From positions 372,001 to 436,000 of the forward strand of contig JAHBBC010000004.1 of assembly GCA_019915015.1 (NCBI GenBank): a stretch of DNA of 64,000 bases. The letters run 5' to 3'. Position numbers and translations under genes: made by a program. Below, piece after piece: positions 23,461-34,568 of the stretch. The notes under the pieces are model-generated. The model was given only the letters and a program-made list of their open reading frames with translations. It did no database searches and was not told the DNA's origin. This DNA is from Auriscalpium vulgare (lineage: Eukaryota; Basidiomycota; Agaricomycetes; Russulales; Auriscalpiaceae). Within the stretch, counting starts at the first letter, position 1. The number at the start of each line of letters is the position of its first letter.

Positions 23461-24186
23461 AGTACCCAGCGACCCAGAGCCCTCGAACACACCCACCGAC
23501 GCCAAACGCCGCTCCCAACGCCCAACACCGCGCAATGACGCCCACCACCGCCCATTCCCTCTCCTATCGACTTCCAGCGTCCTCGAGGGCGCCACCGACG
23601 TGTTGTATGAGGTTGAATGCTGCTTACCGGTCAACCTCGTACGACGTCACCTCCGTCCTCGTTCGCCCCGCCGCCCTTGTCGTTCGAGCGCCCCGCTCAC
23701 CCTCGAGCAACGCTCAGCGTCACCGGGCACCGAGCATGAGGCTCCTCGGAGTCCTCAACCACCGGCTTCGACAATGGGTCTGGTCATGGCAGCAAAGGTG
23801 ATTGCGGTGACGACGGGCCGTCGATTATGATGTTTGGAGGATATCGCTTTGTATTTCGTTGTACCTGTATGAACTTATTACCTTCATGAGTTACCGTATA
23901 TGACTGTTTTGTTTTGAAAGTGTCCTGAGAGATGTGCGACTGTAGTGCCCATGGTGCGGCTTTATTGGTGCCCAGTGCCAGCAGATGAGAAGGTAGTACA
24001 TATATATCTACGACAGATTCTGTAGTCCTATGCAGATCAACCTCACTCATAATATTGCTGTATGATGCTACAGGACATGCGCTCGGGGCACAGGATGCTA
24101 CGAAGGTCGCACATCCCTGTCTGAGTATGTATTGGGACTCAGTAGTGACAGAGCGATACATAGGGAAGCAGGTTTCTCCTGATGGA

Positions 24187-24845
24187 CGGACGCTCACTCA
24201 CGACGTCGTTGACAATGAAGTCAAAGATATTGTGCTTGCTGACGGCGCCCGCAATGAGCTAGATCGCGAAGTACCATCGAGGGATAGACCCCCCTCGTAT
24301 GATTCGGACTGAACAGCTGCCATCACAACTGCGGCGCGGCCATGCGAGCGGCCGAGAGTCCGGTTGTCGAAGCTAGACTCGTCTGTGAAGGCGAGTTCGG
24401 TGCTGCCGTGTAGTGCTGGGCCATTGTCGCCCGGTACATACGCCACCGGCGTGTTGCCTCGTCGCGTTGCGCTGCGGTCTTGCGCAGGATTTTGACCGAA
24501 ATCCCAGCGGCGTGGAGATTCTCGTGGAGGGAAGTGATGGAAATGGGGATGTCATGGAAGACTGCAACCCACTCAGCCAGCTCGTCGAGGTAGAGTGACG
24601 GAGCCTCACTGATCAACGTCAACACCCGTAGCTCCTCCATCACAGCAGAACTGAGCCTGCGCGGCCTCCCACTCAGCATGCGGTCTGCTGCCACGGACCC
24701 TGTAAGCAGATGCTGCGCCATCCATCGTTCCATACTGCTGCGAGAAACATTGAGAGCCGCCAACACGACGGGCATCTCCCACCCATCCTGCAGCATCTGG
24801 ATGCCTCGAATCTTGATTCCATCGTCGATATGGTGGTTTATCGAT
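24187..24845 (-). pseudogene. Tc1/mariner transposase, broken
   Basis: Minus-strand frame with an N-terminal helix-turn-helix (QMLQDGWEMPVVLAALNVS, SRSSMERWM), a basic hook (SGRPRRLS), the typical LYLDELAEWVAVFHDIPIS and TAAQRDEATRRWR segments, and the catalytic-core motif FTDESSFDNRTLGRSHGRA, with the Asp of the DDE/D triad. The product normally cuts and pastes DNA between TA sites. Frames change within the core (near 24420 and 24280) and a stop lies in the C-terminal part (about 24265). The expected start ATG appears mutated to ATA (SINHHIDDG upstream of MLQDG). The enzyme is therefore dead. Confidence 0.75.
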
Positions 24846-24916
24846 TATCATGCTCAGGGTTGTGGATCGGACAGGACGCGGGGTGTCTGGCAGTCTCTGC
24901 AGGCCGTTATCATGTT

Positions 24917-25009
24917 TTCTGACTTTTCGTGACTTTTCGCCGCCCTCTGTATTTACGGGACTTTCCGGGCACCTCTACGCGCGTCGCCCAAACATTTCCG
25001 AAAGAGCTG
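24917..25009 (-). repeat. Right terminal inverted repeat of the mariner element
   Basis: 93 bp, reverse complement of 23093-23185 with a few mismatches; the outer end abuts TA at 25010. Confidence 0.9.
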
Positions 25010-25181
25010 TAGCGCAAGTTTTTTTGTCTTCTTACTGATGGCCTACGCGCCAGAGTCGGAAAACCACTGGCACCGTGTCCGGAGGCAGGGTCAGGACGAG
25101 CGGCCGATCTCGCCACAGTCGCCATACGCGCTCCCTCCGTCACCCCCGGCTCATTCTCTAATCTTACAATATCGCGGTTCT

Positions 25182-26144
25182 TCAGAAGTGCCTCCCTTCC
25201 GTCCTGGACCGTACATATGGTCCTCGCGCCGACCACTGTCCATACAGTGCATCGGATGCATACCCCGCCACGTCCTGCCCCGGCGCGCCCGGATGCAGCT
25301 TCTGATACATGGGCGGCGCGTACGAGGCGTACTGCAACATGTGGTCGGGGCGCTGGCCCGGCTGTGGCATCATGTACGCGTACGGCGGCACGAACGGGCC
25401 GGGGTAGAACTGTGGCGGCGCGACGTTGTCCGGCTGCTGCTCATGTGTGGGCTGCGGCGGTGGGGAAGGTTGTTGCTGCTGCTGGAAGTGCTGCAGCGGG
25501 ACGTAATACTGGGGGTGTGGGTGCGGGTAGTACGCATGGGCCTCGCCGGGATTAGAGGGCGCGGGAGTCGCGATGGGGGCAGCGTACTGGCCCGGGTAGT
25601 AGCCCGGGGGATAGCCCATGTAGGGCCCCTGGGGCTGGGGGCTCGCCGTGGGCACCCCGGGCGGGGGTGGCACCCCCTGGTGCACGGCCACGGCGGCGGC
25701 GTCGAGCGGCTGCTCGACGTTGGTGGCTGCGCGATCGGTTTATCAGACCGAGAGTCAATATGCGCGCACAACGGCGAGACGGTATTGGAAAGGGGGGTGA
25801 CACTTACTCTTTTTCTTCCTGTAGGGCCCCCGCTTGATTCCCTTCTTGCGCTCCTTGCGCTGGGAATCTACGCACTCCTCGCCGATCCCGTACTTGACGC
25901 AGCGGCGGCAGGGGCGGGCGTCGTCACACTTCTTGCAGGCTTTCTGGCAGTTTGTGCAGGCGTTCTTGACCTGCCTACGCTTGGAGCGCATCTGGGGTTG
26001 CTGCGTGCGGCCGTTGGCAAAGGGGTACATGTGCAAGGGAAGGGAAAAGACAGTCATCTGAGGGTGGATTGTATCGGATGTGGGGGAAGACGAGTCAAGG
26101 TTGCCGTCGTCGGGGTGGCCGGACTGGCCACGGGCGTCGACCAT
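25182..26144 (-). CDS. Zn2Cys6 transcription factor with KRGPYRKKK motif
   Basis: Two exons, 25808-26144 and 25182-25726, joined across an 81-bp intron (25727-25807, GTAAGTG..GCAG, phase 1). Exon 1 encodes a binuclear zinc cluster, CTNCQKACKKC, PCRRC and YGIGEEC, in the order C-x2-C-x6-C-x5-C-x2-C-x6-C, preceded by a basic RSKRRQVKN segment and followed by RKERKKGIKRGPYRKKK. Exon 2 is a Pro/Tyr/Gln-rich low-complexity tail (GYPPGYYPGQYAAP, a short poly-Gln), a typical activation or condensate-type region. It should act in the nucleus binding DNA. The frame is intact. The 398-codon plus-strand frame over it is antisense. The mariner insertion lies just downstream of its stop. Confidence 0.8.
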
Positions 26145-26307
26145 GGGGGACGCGGGAGGGGTAGCTTCTGCGATGCGTGTACGTTCTTACGGCTGCTGAT
26201 AGCTGCTTTAGTACGGGCACCGACGCGGCTCTAGGGAAAATATTTGTATGTGGTGTGCGATTACACGTGCAGAGGATGGCATAGAGGTGGTTCAGAAAGA
26301 TTACTTT

Positions 26308-27150
26308 CTATGAAGTGCCATTGCTAACACCAACACCATCGAAGCTCTTCCCACTCCTCGTGTGCCTCCCTTTCAGCACCTTCACATCGTCGAAGTCGAT
26401 GAGCTTCCCCGAGGTCAGAGGCGAACCCTCCACCCACCCCTTCCACCCCTTCCGCGATGCCAGGCGCTTCTTGCGCGGGCGTGGCGACGCCGGCGTGCCA
26501 GTGTCGCTGCCCACGTCGTAATGGCCGGCTAGATGAGATGGACGGGCCGGGTATATCGGCGGCGGGGTGACCGAGCTGGAACGCAGCTTGGTTGCGAGGT
26601 TGAAAACGGGACGAGAGCCCCAGGATGTCGAGGCCTCGACGTGGTGCTCGACGAGGGTCGGGGGGACGTGGGGCGGTGCGGACACCGCTTCTGGTGCCAC
26701 AGGCTCACGGGGGAGATCGCGCGCAGCGGCAGCCAGTTTCACCCTCTTTTTTCGCCTGCGCTCGCTCCTTGCGCTCGCGCCTCTGCTCCTCGACGGCCTT
26801 GTCAGAGGGGATGACGCTGGTCAGGACGTTGCGCGCGGGGCGCAAGTCGCAGTAGCCGGCGAGGACAGAAGTAGCGGTGCGACGGAATGCTTTGGGGGGC
26901 GGGAGACGTGGGTGGGGGAGCATGTCTCGCCGGGGTCGCAATAGCCTGGTCAGTGCTGGTGCTGGGGTTGCTAGACCGGACGAGGCGCTCCGCGAAGTGA
27001 TCGACGACGGCGCGGAGGTCGCGAAGGCACATGTGGTTGCGGCATTGCCGGACGAGAGGGTCGAGCGGCGAAAATTTGGATGCGAAGTTGAGGACGGGAA
27101 TTAACGTGGGATGCAGGACGGCGCTCGCGGTCCATGCGCTCAGGGCATTA
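26308..27150 (-). pseudogene. Uncharacterised gene, frame broken
   Basis: Minus-strand coding-like segments in at least two frames. The upstream part reads HPTLIPVLNFASKFSPL, RQCRNHMCLRDLRAVVDHF and AERLVRSSN; the middle reads SVLAGYCDLRPARNVL and RRERKERAQAKKEG; the downstream part reads RPVFNLATKLRSSS, KGWKGWVEGSPLTSG and LIDFDDVKVLKGRHTRSGKS. The shifts near 26940 and 26740 could be short introns, but I could not place convincing splice sites, so a frameshifted gene is the safer call. The family is not recognised. It lies head-to-tail with the Zn2Cys6 gene. Confidence 0.4.
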
Positions 27151-30050
27151 TTGGTGCGACATCTATGCCGCTTCCCTGGGCGATTTGAGCGTCGACTGAG
27201 TTAATCTCCCCTGTGGATATGTGGAGCGCTTAGAAAATTGGGGAAATCGTGATCGGACATGTGCCGCCGAGAAAAGTTTGAAGACAGTCAAACATGGGGA
27301 TGAATCTTCTGGGCACGTGCCCACGAAGTAACTAGTAGTAGGAGCTGGACCAATTCATCGAAGACTTCTTTTTCTGTGTCCGGGTTGCATAGGATAGGAT
27401 AGGATAGGATTAGATAACCACCTGCAGGGGTCCCATTGAGGAACAGAGCAGGCTTCCGCGCTACGTAGACGGCGCGCTAGAGTATTTGAAAGACAGTGGG
27501 GCCGTCCGACTGCGGATACGAAGTTGGCGAAGCCAATAAAGGGAAGACGGGAATGATATCAGTATGCCCACAGCGGCCCGTGGTTCAGAGTGACCATTCA
27601 CCATGATTTGCAGATACGTGTGACATTGACCCAATCTGCAATGGATGCAGGGACACCGGGCTTACTGGACTCGTATGCTGGCGGAGCAGTGCGCGAACGG
27701 GCTGAGCAGAAAAAAACGCAGAGCTCCGACGCGGCGATCTTCGGCTTCGTTACGTTCGGCGTGAGCTGACGGATGAAGGGTCCGTGATGAAGGTATGAGC
27801 GTGAGGTCTGCGAAACGGACACACGGGACGCACCGCATTCAGCGGAACGCGTACGGATGGATGCCCGCCGCCGCCAGCGTGCAACGTAGCAACTGTGCGT
27901 GTGATCGCGGTGCCCGTATAACAGTGCGCATGCCCCGTCGGCGTCGATGGGTAATGATATGATCAAAGTACCGCTCCGACTCACCCTTATAAGCTCCCTG
28001 CCACCGGCAAGCTTGTCTCTGCAAGTGGAAAAAGAAAACGTGCACGCCAGACGTCCTGCTGTCCCAATTAAAAACGTAATTCGAGCCCGCGAGCGCGTAC
28101 CACTTTTGTGCGTCAGCGGAGGCATCGCTCCCCGCCCACGCAAGGAAAAGGGCGGTCTCCCGATGCATACGCGGTGCCTGCCTCGGGTTTTATTGCTCAC
28201 CTGTCACCAAATTAAAGAATACGATGTGCAAGACGAGGAAGCGAGGGAGGTCTTCAAAAATTTCCGTGTCCTGCGGTTTCGTGAGAAGAACGTAGGGACC
28301 ATGCTGCAGCTACATGACGAGGGAACTTCACATGACCGCAGCCGGATTGCTTCTTTTTCACTTGAGGGTATTACGCGGCGAAATTGATACGCTCGACGGT
28401 CTTCTCGATAGTCGGCGCGCGCGCCCCACGCCTGCGCATTTTGCTCCCCGTCGACGAGGACCCCGCGCAGCGCGAGCCCGCCCGGCCCCGCGCCCGTAAC
28501 CCCACCGCACGCCAGCGCGCCCCCGCGACCGCGCCGCCGCCGGCGTGACGCCCGGTCACGCCGCGCACCCGCGCCCTGCGCGCGCCGGCCTGGCGACCTG
28601 CCGCCGCTGCGAGTCGAGCGCAGCACCCCGAAACGGCGTGGGATAGGATATGATTGATATTGAGCCCTCTGCCCGCTCCCGGGCATTTATTCGACGATGC
28701 AAGCGCGTATTACGTAATTCCCGTGCGCCTGCCTGCTCGCAACACCACCGCGGCTCTCTCTCCGCGCGCCCCCCTTCCCCCCTCCCCACTTGTCCACACG
28801 GACGCGCGCCGTCCAGACGAACCTGCGCAGCCTTGCAGGTTTCAAACCTGGCGCCTTCTGGCTGTGCAGCCGCGTTCCGAGGACGCGCAGGGCTGGCCCT
28901 CTACGCGTCGCCGCCCGCCGCGCCGGCCCTTCAGCACGGCCGACGCGCCACACCACGCGTCCGCAAATTCGTTTGGAGGAAGAGAGGGATTTGGGCGGGG
29001 CGGAGGACAGAGGACGGCGGGGAAGACGTCCCGGAGCTCGAGCAAGTAGGCGCGTACTACATTGCTGACACCGCTCCGCATGCCCTCACCGCCGCACCTC
29101 CCAGCACGCCACGCACGCAACGCACACCACGCACGCCGGCAGCCTGCCCCCACCCAACCTGCCGCTTACCCCCGGCGCAACGGACACGCAGCACGCGCCG
29201 ACGCCGCGCCCGCAGCACATCCCAGGACACGAGACGCGCCTCGTGCCATGCGTGCCGTCGAGATGCGCCTGCGCAGCCCTGTATGGCACCACACAAGGTG
29301 CCTCCTGGCTGTGCAGACGCGTCCCGAGGGCGCGCAGGGCGCTCTGAACATTGCCGCATGCCCCGCCGGCCCTTCAGCATGGCCCGCTTGCCACGAACTA
29401 GGACCGCGGCGGACGGCGCTCGCGGAGCAGGTGCGTAGGCCCTCAGACGTGCCCGGCGTGCCCTCACTCACCGCTCACCATCGCCAGCACGCCGCCAGCA
29501 CGCCAGCACGCCGCCAGCACGCCTGCACACCGCCAGCACGCCAGCATGATCACATCCTGCCAGCATGCCCACACCCAGCCAGCACGCCGGCGCGCCAGCA
29601 CGCGCAACGCCCGGCGCGCCATGTTCGGGACGCCATCCGTGAAGCTCGGCGGGCGGTGACCACTCCGCCGTCGCACCAGGCAGCTGCGGTGCTCTAGCGG
29701 TGCGAGCGTGATGCGCTGGCCGCACGCCGGCCCAGCAACACGTGTACAGCGTCGCGCCGTGAACGTTGGTCCCATGCGCCGACGCATCATCCCTTACGCA
29801 TGGGCGTGCGTGTGCGGCAGGCGGCTCGCAATCAAGCCTACGAAGGGGAGCAGGTGGTTGGGACGGATGAGCATCATGCGCGGCCGGCGCAGTGCAGTGA
29901 GGCGCGGTGTGGCGAGACGGACATGTTTATAGACCGAATGTATGATCATAGACAGAATGGTATTGCAAGTTAGTTGGTTGTATTCACAGGTGTGAGTATA
30001 AGATAATAAAGGTATGAAATAAGGTATGAATTGAGGAAAATGGTGTATAC
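27151..30050. other. No firm gene; GC-rich duplicated and simple-repeat DNA
   Basis: A GGATA pentamer run lies at about 27391-27411. A minus-strand 200-codon frame at 27598-28200 shows no motif and overlaps another frame of similar quality. At 28826-28960 and 29271-29400 a diverged direct repeat shares GGCTGTGCAG, GCGCAGGGC and CGGCCCTTCAGCA words. 29484-29600 is a CCAGCACG-type simple repeat. The long plus-strand frame 28650-29438 follows this composition and is not supported as a gene. Confidence 0.5.
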
Positions 30051-31860
30051 TTAGAGGGTGTCAGAGATCTCGAGCCCCGTGCGAATGTCCGTACGCTCCT
30101 CGAGCAGCTCGCGCCAGATCTTCGCAACCTGCTTATCCTTCGAATAGAGCAGTGTCTTGCCTGATTTCTTGTAGCGGAACGCACCGCGCGCCTCCGAATG
30201 GTCCAAGTCGCCGAGGAAGAGCTTGCGTGCGCGCTCAGCGTCCGGTCCTGCGGACGACTGTCGCTCGGCCTTGAGGATCTTGAGGATATCGGTGTAGGAC
30301 AGGTTGGTGCCCTCTTCTGTTTGGAACTTGCGCCAGAAGGCTGCGGGGCTTGTCCCGAGCCTCTCGTACTCCTCAGCAATGAACTGCAGCGAGAATATCA
30401 GTAGAAATCAGAAGGTGAACGGGCGAACACGCACCTTCCAGTTCCCCCACGTCGAGCGAAAAGTCGACCAGACATCCGCCGACTTCGCACCTGCGCGCTT
30501 GTTGTAGAGCTGATCCCAGTAACGAATTGCGATTGGTCGGCCGGCGATGACGAGGTGCGAGGAGGTGTACCACTCCACGAGCAGCCGACTCACGTCGTGC
30601 GCAAAGCTCACAGCCGGCGAATCGCGGACGGCCTCCGGGTCGAACGTGATCTGCACTCCATCAAGGACGATGGTGCGCAGGCTGTCCTGCGCGGCGGTCG
30701 TTGCTACGTGTGCGCGTGCAGGGACGCCGCCGGGGGTGACGCTGCTGTCGTTCGCTTGCACCGTGGTATTGACAATGTCGTTGGGCCCGCTATGAGAATG
30801 TGTGGGTAGGGGAGGTCGGCTGCTGCTGGGAGTGTACGTGGGCTGTGGTGGGTCGAACGGAAGACGCGTGGTGTTCGGGAGATTTCCGTAAGCGAGGTCG
30901 AGGGCAGGCCCTGTGCTGTGGTAGAACGACTGTCTTCCGCGCGTGGTCGGCAACGGAGACTAGTGCTGTGGTGCCTTGATGCGCTGATAGCGCTCTCGAC
31001 TGAGCCCAGCTGTCGAGAGCTGCGGTTGTCTAGGTTCAAGACGAGGCGCTGCAGCCGCCGCAGCTCAACAAGGAGTGGCTGCACCGAAGCCGTCAGTACT
31101 GGGGTAAAATTTCAAGGCAACAGCGGCGCACCTGGTTTGCGTCCTGCGCACTGCGATCAGTGTCACGCACGGGCGGCTCAGGCTGCCCGAGTGCAGCTGC
31201 TGGCTCGTCCTCGGATTGGTGGACCGCATCCGCACTGCTGCTCAAGGCCGGCGTTGACGTGGCGAACTTCAGTGCCTGGGCCGCAGTCAGCACGAGCAAT
31301 CCATTCGCAGGCTGAGTGCAGCGGACGTACCCAAATCCCGCACACTCGCAATCTCTGCGGCGCTGCGGGTGTCCGGCATGGTGCGTCGGGCCTTCTTGCT
31401 AGCATGCTGCTGCGGCGCGTTGACGCTTGCCTCTCCAAGCAGGCCGACGAGCCGCTTCGCTGTCGACCGTTTGCCACGCGCACCGAGAGCACGACCGCCG
31501 CGGACACGGGACTGCTTGGGCTGGAATTGACTGGCGCTCTGGTGAGTGTTCCTGTGCGCTACGCTCTTGCACCGTAAGGCGCGCTCACCTGTCCCACTGT
31601 GAGCGGGCCTCCGCATACTCCCTGAGCCGCTGGATGAGCTCCTCACGCCGGCCGGAGTGGTCCATGCTATGGGACTTCAGCATGGCCTTGAGGCGGGCCA
31701 CCGTCGGTGCCCTGTTACTGGATCTCGGAACGGGCGTCAGCACACGGCGCCGCCTTCTCGACTTCTTGACGTACATGGCAACATGTTCGGTCTCAATCTC
31801 TCCGTCCGCCTGTATGGTCTGGCCAATATTCGGCAGAGTGAGAACATCGATGCAAGGCAT
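30051..31860 (-). CDS. Multi-exon gene with a SAP-like motif, divergent from a tyrosine recombinase
   Basis: Starts at about 31860 (MPCIDVLTLPNIGQTIQ) and ends at TAA 30051. Exon 1 (31589-31860) ends with a SAP-like helix pair (RLKAMLKSHSM, SGRREELIQRLREYAEA), a motif that usually binds DNA; basic KKSRRRRR precedes it. Later exons carry KQSRVRGGRALGARGKRS, KFATSTPALSSS and ELRRLQRLVLNLDNRSSRQ. Then follows a conserved-looking C-terminal block (WYTSSHLVIAGRPIAIRYW, WSTFRSTWGNWK, then after the 51-bp intron 30384-30434 FIAEEYERLGTSPAAFW, SYTDILKILKAERQ, DKQVAKIWRELLEERTD). At least five GT..AG introns are needed; the join near 30950 is unclear, so damage there is possible. Function unknown; about 170 bp separates its start from the recombinase-like gene on the other strand, suggesting one mobile unit. 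Confidence 0.5.
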
Positions 31861-32029
31861 GGCGTCGAGCTGCAGGTGAGCATAAAATCAAAATGAGTGT
31901 ACGTGCGAGGGCACAAGACTTGGCGGCCCCGAACTGAAACCAGCCACGCTCCATCCAGATTGAGCAGTTGCCACATGAGTGGCACGACACGCACGCTTGT
32001 CCTTGCTACCTTCATCATCTCTCCTCACA

Positions 32030-33157
32030 ATGGCTGAAACTAATACAACTATTGCAGGGATGGGAGCACTCTCAATTGCAAGTGTTATTGCTGCCGCCTC
32101 AGAGGAATGCGACTCGTCCACAATCGAGGCCGACCTTGAGGAGGAACTCGAGACGATCCAAGCCGGCCTCGAGTGCGATGCGATGCCGCGCAGGCTCGAC
32201 AAGGACGAGGACGACAACGAGCTGACACAGGCAGAGCCAGCTCAGAAAAAGGCAAAGCTAGTGGACGGCGATGTGCTCCAAGGCAACTTGCGCAAGGCAT
32301 CCGCGCAAGTCATCGTTGAGAACACGATACAGGAGTATGCTCGGTGCGTAACACGCTGCGTGCTGCATGTGTCTACATCATGCTGATCAGTTTGCGCACA
32401 TGCTGTGGCCAGTCTCCGCAAGGCATTAAGGACGTTCTGCGTGACGGTGTCCGGGTACTGCTCGAGCGATGATGCACTCGATCAGATGCTCAGCAGTGGC
32501 AACACTTCCCCTTGCAAATTGCAGGGTGGATATGCACAAGTACGCCACATACTTGCGACTCTCACCACGCCGTGCTAATTCGGGTGGACGCACAGGTGTG
32601 ATGACATCGACATACACAGTCCGACAGGTGCGCTTAAGGGCCTCGAAGTGTCACGCATGTCGTGGGCGTATACGCAGAAGATGCGTGCGGCAATCAGTCA
32701 CGTCTTTGCTCGTAAACTCGGTCGTGGTACGCAGTGGATGGAGAACCCGGCCAAGCCTGGCACGTTCCTCGGCAACCCATCGCTGTCCCAAGAGGTGACA
32801 CAGTACATGATCAGCCTCCGCAGACGAAAGGTGTGTCGCGCGGCCACATCCTCATTCCCCACCATCATTTTCTCATGTTCTTCCAGGCCCGAGCAGGCGA
32901 ATCCGTCACAAGTGCCCGCGCTGTTGATCAGGAGGTGCTCAAGAAACTGTGGACATTCAACAGCCAGGTCATGTCGCAAGGCCTCGGTCCGGTGTCGCGA
33001 CTGGCGAGAAGGGACTGTCCAGAGCTGTGGGCATCCGCAGAGATCCGCATCATGCTCCACGCGCATACGTCGCATCCTTTCTGTGCCTCCTCCGTTACGA
33101 CGAAGCGCTGCGAATCGAATGGTCTTGGCTGAAGTTTGATGATGAGCCCATTCAGTG
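32030..33157 (+). pseudogene. Crypton-like tyrosine recombinase, truncated and frameshifted
   Basis: Starts at ATG 32030 (MAETNTTIAGMGALSIAS), with acidic N-terminal exon sequence ending in QEYAR at a donor (about 32342). The middle part encodes AYTQKMRAAISHVFARKLGRG, WMENPAKPGTFLGNPSLS and YMISLRRRK; an intron follows (about 32831-32887), then ARAGESVTSARAVDQEVLKKL. After a one-base shift near 33060 comes VASFLCLLRYDEALRIEW, which fits box I of tyrosine recombinases (catalytic Arg in LLRYDEAL). The frame stops at TGA 33155-33157, before the His-x-x-Arg and Tyr of the active site. Another in-frame stop occurs near 32575. The enzyme would cut and rejoin DNA through a Tyr; this copy cannot. Assignment to Crypton type is by overall pattern. 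Confidence 0.55.
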
Positions 33158-33360
33158 ACACACGGTCACCCAATAAGCACAATAGACCATACCTCACGTG
33201 CTAACCGACGTCGGCCGACGCAGTTGTGCTCACAGTATATGGCGGCCGTTTCTTCCTCAGGCTACAAGGCAATGCCAGTCCCATGATGTGTGTGATGTCA
33301 CAGCATTAGGAAAAGCTCTAAAACAGCACCAAGTAGCCAAATTTCGATCGGGTAAAAAAT

Positions 33361-33430
33361 TGCTGTGGCGGGGTTCGAACCCTCGGCTCTTGGCAACCTA
33401 AAAATTGGCAAGTTAGCAGCTGTGCCACGT
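33361..33430 (-). other. tRNA-like A box/B box segment (not a functional tRNA)
   Basis: On the minus strand TGGCACAGCTGC fits the Pol III A box and GGTTCGAACCC the B box, at a normal distance. The acceptor arms pair only partly (GTGGC with GCCAC), position 8 and the anticodon arm do not fit, and no anticodon can be assigned. A tRNA pseudogene or the head of a tRNA-derived SINE are the likely readings. Confidence 0.45.
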
Positions 33431-33524
33431 TCCTGTTGTGTATTGTGAACACACATGGTATATACCTCGCTGCGTCTATCGAGGCGTGTGGCTGCGGTCT
33501 GGGCCCCGATACGAATTCCGCCGC

Positions 33525-34015
33525 ATCCCACGCGTCGGCCCACGCAGCGCGTCGTGTCTGCCTGAGTGAGGGCGGGGCCGGCGATACACCCAGCTCCCTT
33601 TGGCCCTGCAAGTGTCGGCCCACGCGAGGACTACGCACTCCCACGCGTCGGCCCACACAGCGCGTCATGTCTGCCTCAGCGATGGCGGGGCCGGCGATAC
33701 ACCCAGCTCCCTTTGGCCCTGCAAGTGTCGGCCCACGCGAGGACTACGCACTCCCACGCGTCGGCCCACACAGCGCGTCATGTCTGCCTCAGCGATGGCG
33801 GGGCCGGCGATACACCCAGCTCCCTTTGGCCCTGCAAGCGTCGGCCCACGCGAGGACTACGCACTCCCCCGCGTCCCACGTGTCGGCCCACGCAGCGCGT
33901 CGTGTCTGCCTGAGCGATGGCGGGGCCGGCGATACACCCAGCTCCCTTTGGCTCTCCAGGCGTCAGCCCACGCGAGGGCTACACATTCCCCCGCGTCCCA
34001 CGCGCCATGTAACAT
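33525..34015. repeat. Tandem array, 113-bp unit, about four copies
   Basis: GATACACCCAGCTCCCTTTG starts at 33583, 33696, 33809 and 33931 (113, 113, 122 bp). The longer last spacing comes from a small insertion. Copies 1-3 are nearly identical. The unit length is not a multiple of three, so the repeated ORFs across it are not meaningful. Confidence 0.9.
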
Positions 34016-34525
34016 GCGTCGGCCATACTAGGAGAGCCCTACTGGACTCGGCATTGATTCCGCGTATCGGCCAGTTTCATATCCTATCATGGGCCGGCGT
34101 CGGTTATGCTGACTCACACGACCTATCGTGCGCATTGGTTCTCCGTATGTCACGGTCTAGTTTACTGAATTATGTGTGATGATACCGGGAAGAGAAAAGT
34201 CACTCTCAAGCTGCCGTTTCGAAAGACGCATCAGACAGGAGGTGAGTGCTCTCCTGAGAACCGCACTGGAGGATGAGACTGATGGGCTAGGGTTAGGAGA
34301 GGTTGAGGTTTATTTGTCAGCGAAGGGACGAAGCGCGAGCGAGCCCGAGAGGACGGGTGGCTTTTTCACACTTGTACTTATCTCATCTTGGAACAAGACG
34401 GGGTATTGTGTAGTTTGTGTGAACTAAGAGCGACAACACCCTTACACTTTTTTACACATCCATATCGTTTTGATACAAGCTGAAATATGTATGGACTGTA
34501 AAAGTCCAATAGTAGGCTCGGACAC
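34016..34525. other. No recognisable gene
   Basis: Short frames only; nothing recognised. Confidence 0.4.
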
Positions 34526-34568
34526 AGCCGGTAATTTGAACTCAGCAGGCTCCGTTCCATTACCGGCT

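Larger units (their letters stand above)
23093..25009. mobile_element. Tc1/mariner-type DNA transposon, 1917 bp, non-functional
   Basis: Inverted terminal repeats of 93 bp lie at 23093-23185 and 24917-25009, starting CAGCTCTTTCGGAAATG and differing at only a few bases. TA dinucleotides flank both ends (23091-23092 and 25010-25011), as expected for the Tc1/mariner TA target. Inside, a damaged transposase is encoded on the minus strand. The left kilobase (23186-24186) is not explained by the transposase. The element sits about 170 bp from the 3' end of the neighbouring Zn2Cys6 gene. Confidence 0.9.

Noticed and set aside
25038..26234. 398-codon plus-strand ORF
   Set aside because: It is antisense to the spliced Zn2Cys6 gene, whose zinc cluster and intron are convincing; GC-rich antisense frames stay open by composition.
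27598..28200. 200-codon minus-strand ORF
   Set aside because: No motif, a competing frame of similar quality overlaps it, and no splice chain supports it.
28650..29438. 262-codon plus-strand ORF
   Set aside because: Follows a CAGCACGC/CGCGC-rich duplicated region; product is Arg/Ala/His low complexity without motif, and overlaps equally long frames.
33361..33430. Functional tRNA gene
   Set aside because: Acceptor stem has mismatches, no anticodon arm fits, and position 8 is wrong.
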